In this document: in pieces, positions 4,944 to 5,386 of the stretch
How the letters are laid out: every line of letters starts with the position of its first letter
How positions within the stretch are numbered: the first letter of the stretch is position 1
From: an uncultured Lachnospiraceae bacterium
GTDB lineage: Bacteria > Bacillota > Clostridia > Lachnospirales > Lachnospiraceae
NCBI GenBank assembly: GCA_905236585.1
Contig: CAJOQZ010000068.1
Span: 1-5,386 of the forward strand
Length of the DNA stretch: 5,386 nt
Direction: 5' to 3'
Notes under the pieces: generated by a model
The model's input: only the letters and a program-made list of their open reading frames with translations
What the model was told of the DNA's origin: nothing
Databases searched by the model: none
Program-made: the position numbers and the translations under genes

Positions 4944-5386
4944 CCAATAATCTGTCCGGTCACATACGACATCCTAAGCAAGCCGACCACCGTATTCGCT
5001 ACGTCTTCGGGCGTTCCGAAGCGGTCTGCCGGGATTTCGCCGCGCAACGCGGCTCGTTCGTCCTTTGACAAATGCGCATTCATTTCCGTGTCGATCACCC
5101 CGCAGGAAATGGCGTTGACCGCAATATGCGACGGGGCAAGTTCCTTTGCGAGCGCCTTTGTAAAAGCGTTCACCCCGCCCTTCGAGGCGGAATACGCCAC
5201 CTCGCAGGATGCGCCGTATGTCCCCCATATGGAAGATATATTGATGATCTGCCCCCTTTGCTGGCGTACCATGACAGGAACAATGATTTTTGCCGTGTTA
5301 AAGCACGATTTTAGATTTGTATCTATGATATCGTCCCATTCTTTTTCTTCCATTTCCGAAAGCAGCCCGTAATGCGCGATTCCCGC
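4925..5386 (-). CDS. ymfI: SDR-family reductase, probable EF-P 5-aminopentanone reductase (YmfI-like), partial
   Basis: The C-terminal 153 residues of a short-chain dehydrogenase/reductase are present; the N-terminal NAD(P)-binding Rossmann part lies beyond the right edge. The fragment opens with AGIAHYGLL, the end of the NNAG-type motif, then DTNLKS with the tetrad Asn. The catalytic Ser is in NISSIWG, 13 residues before the Tyr of YSASKGG, with Lys four residues after Tyr. It ends with TGQIIGCDGGF, the usual SDR C-terminus. The stretch SSIWGTYGASCEVAYS, together with AHYGLL, resembles what I recall of B. subtilis YmfI, which reduces the 5-aminopentanone group on elongation factor P, more than typical FabG. 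FabG (3-oxoacyl-ACP reductase) is the main alternative. An ATG at 5353 is internal, since the frame stays open to the window edge. Confidence 0.7.
   Translation of the reverse strand, partial: AGIAHYGLLSEMEEKEWDDIIDTNLKSCFNTAKIIVPVMVRQQRGQIINISSIWGTYGASCEVAYSASKGGVNAFTKALAKELAPSHIAVNAISCGVIDTEMNAHLSKDERAALRGEIPADRFGTPEDVANTVVGLLRMSYVTGQIIGCDGGF

Noticed and set aside
1..5386. CRISPR array, tRNA, rRNA or insertion sequence
   Set aside because: I saw no regularly spaced direct repeats, no cloverleaf-like tRNA pattern, no rRNA segments, and no transposase or terminal inverted repeats.

Overview
This window looks like chromosomal DNA of a Bacillota (Firmicutes) bacterium. A Veg-family protein, strong AGGAGG-type ribosome binding sites, sigma-A-like promoters and a YmfI-like reductase all point that way. 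Core genes are moderately GC-rich: hand counts of 60-base samples in plsC, murF and ddl give 68, 65 and 60 percent. A clostridial or Negativicutes-type host is possible, but I cannot assign a genus from the sequence alone.

Layout from left to right. At the left edge (1-77, minus) is the N-terminus of a probably exported or membrane-anchored protein. Next comes a type II toxin-antitoxin operon on the minus strand, with YefM-like antitoxin (482-727) followed by YoeB-like RNase toxin (219-476). It has its own promoter and palindromic operator-like sites (755-783), and a perfect 15-bp hairpin lies downstream (164-196). This block is only about 39 percent GC, so it looks like an insertion. Veg (849-1091, minus) follows, with a near-consensus promoter and a GC-rich hairpin terminator. 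The acyltransferase PlsC (1282-2001, plus) is transcribed divergently from veg.

The right half is a minus-strand cluster. It starts with a partial SDR oxidoreductase of YmfI/EF-P 5-aminopentanone reductase type (4925 to the right edge). Then come a 229-base gap with a doubtful small ORF, ddl (3640-4695), murF (3640/3643 ATGA overlap with ddl; ends 2240) and a 55-residue small protein (2060-2227) whose ribosome binding site overlaps the murF stop. A 37-base hairpin (2014-2050) separates this cluster from the convergent plsC.

Functionally, ddl and murF are consecutive steps of peptidoglycan precursor synthesis: Ddl makes D-Ala-D-Ala, and MurF attaches it to UDP-MurNAc-tripeptide. PlsC makes phosphatidic acid for membrane lipids. 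The stretch is mostly housekeeping envelope biology interrupted by one toxin-antitoxin module. I see no convincing new multi-gene system. The items most worth a second look are the 55-residue protein coupled to murF, the unresolved region upstream of ddl, and the palindromes around the toxin-antitoxin operon.
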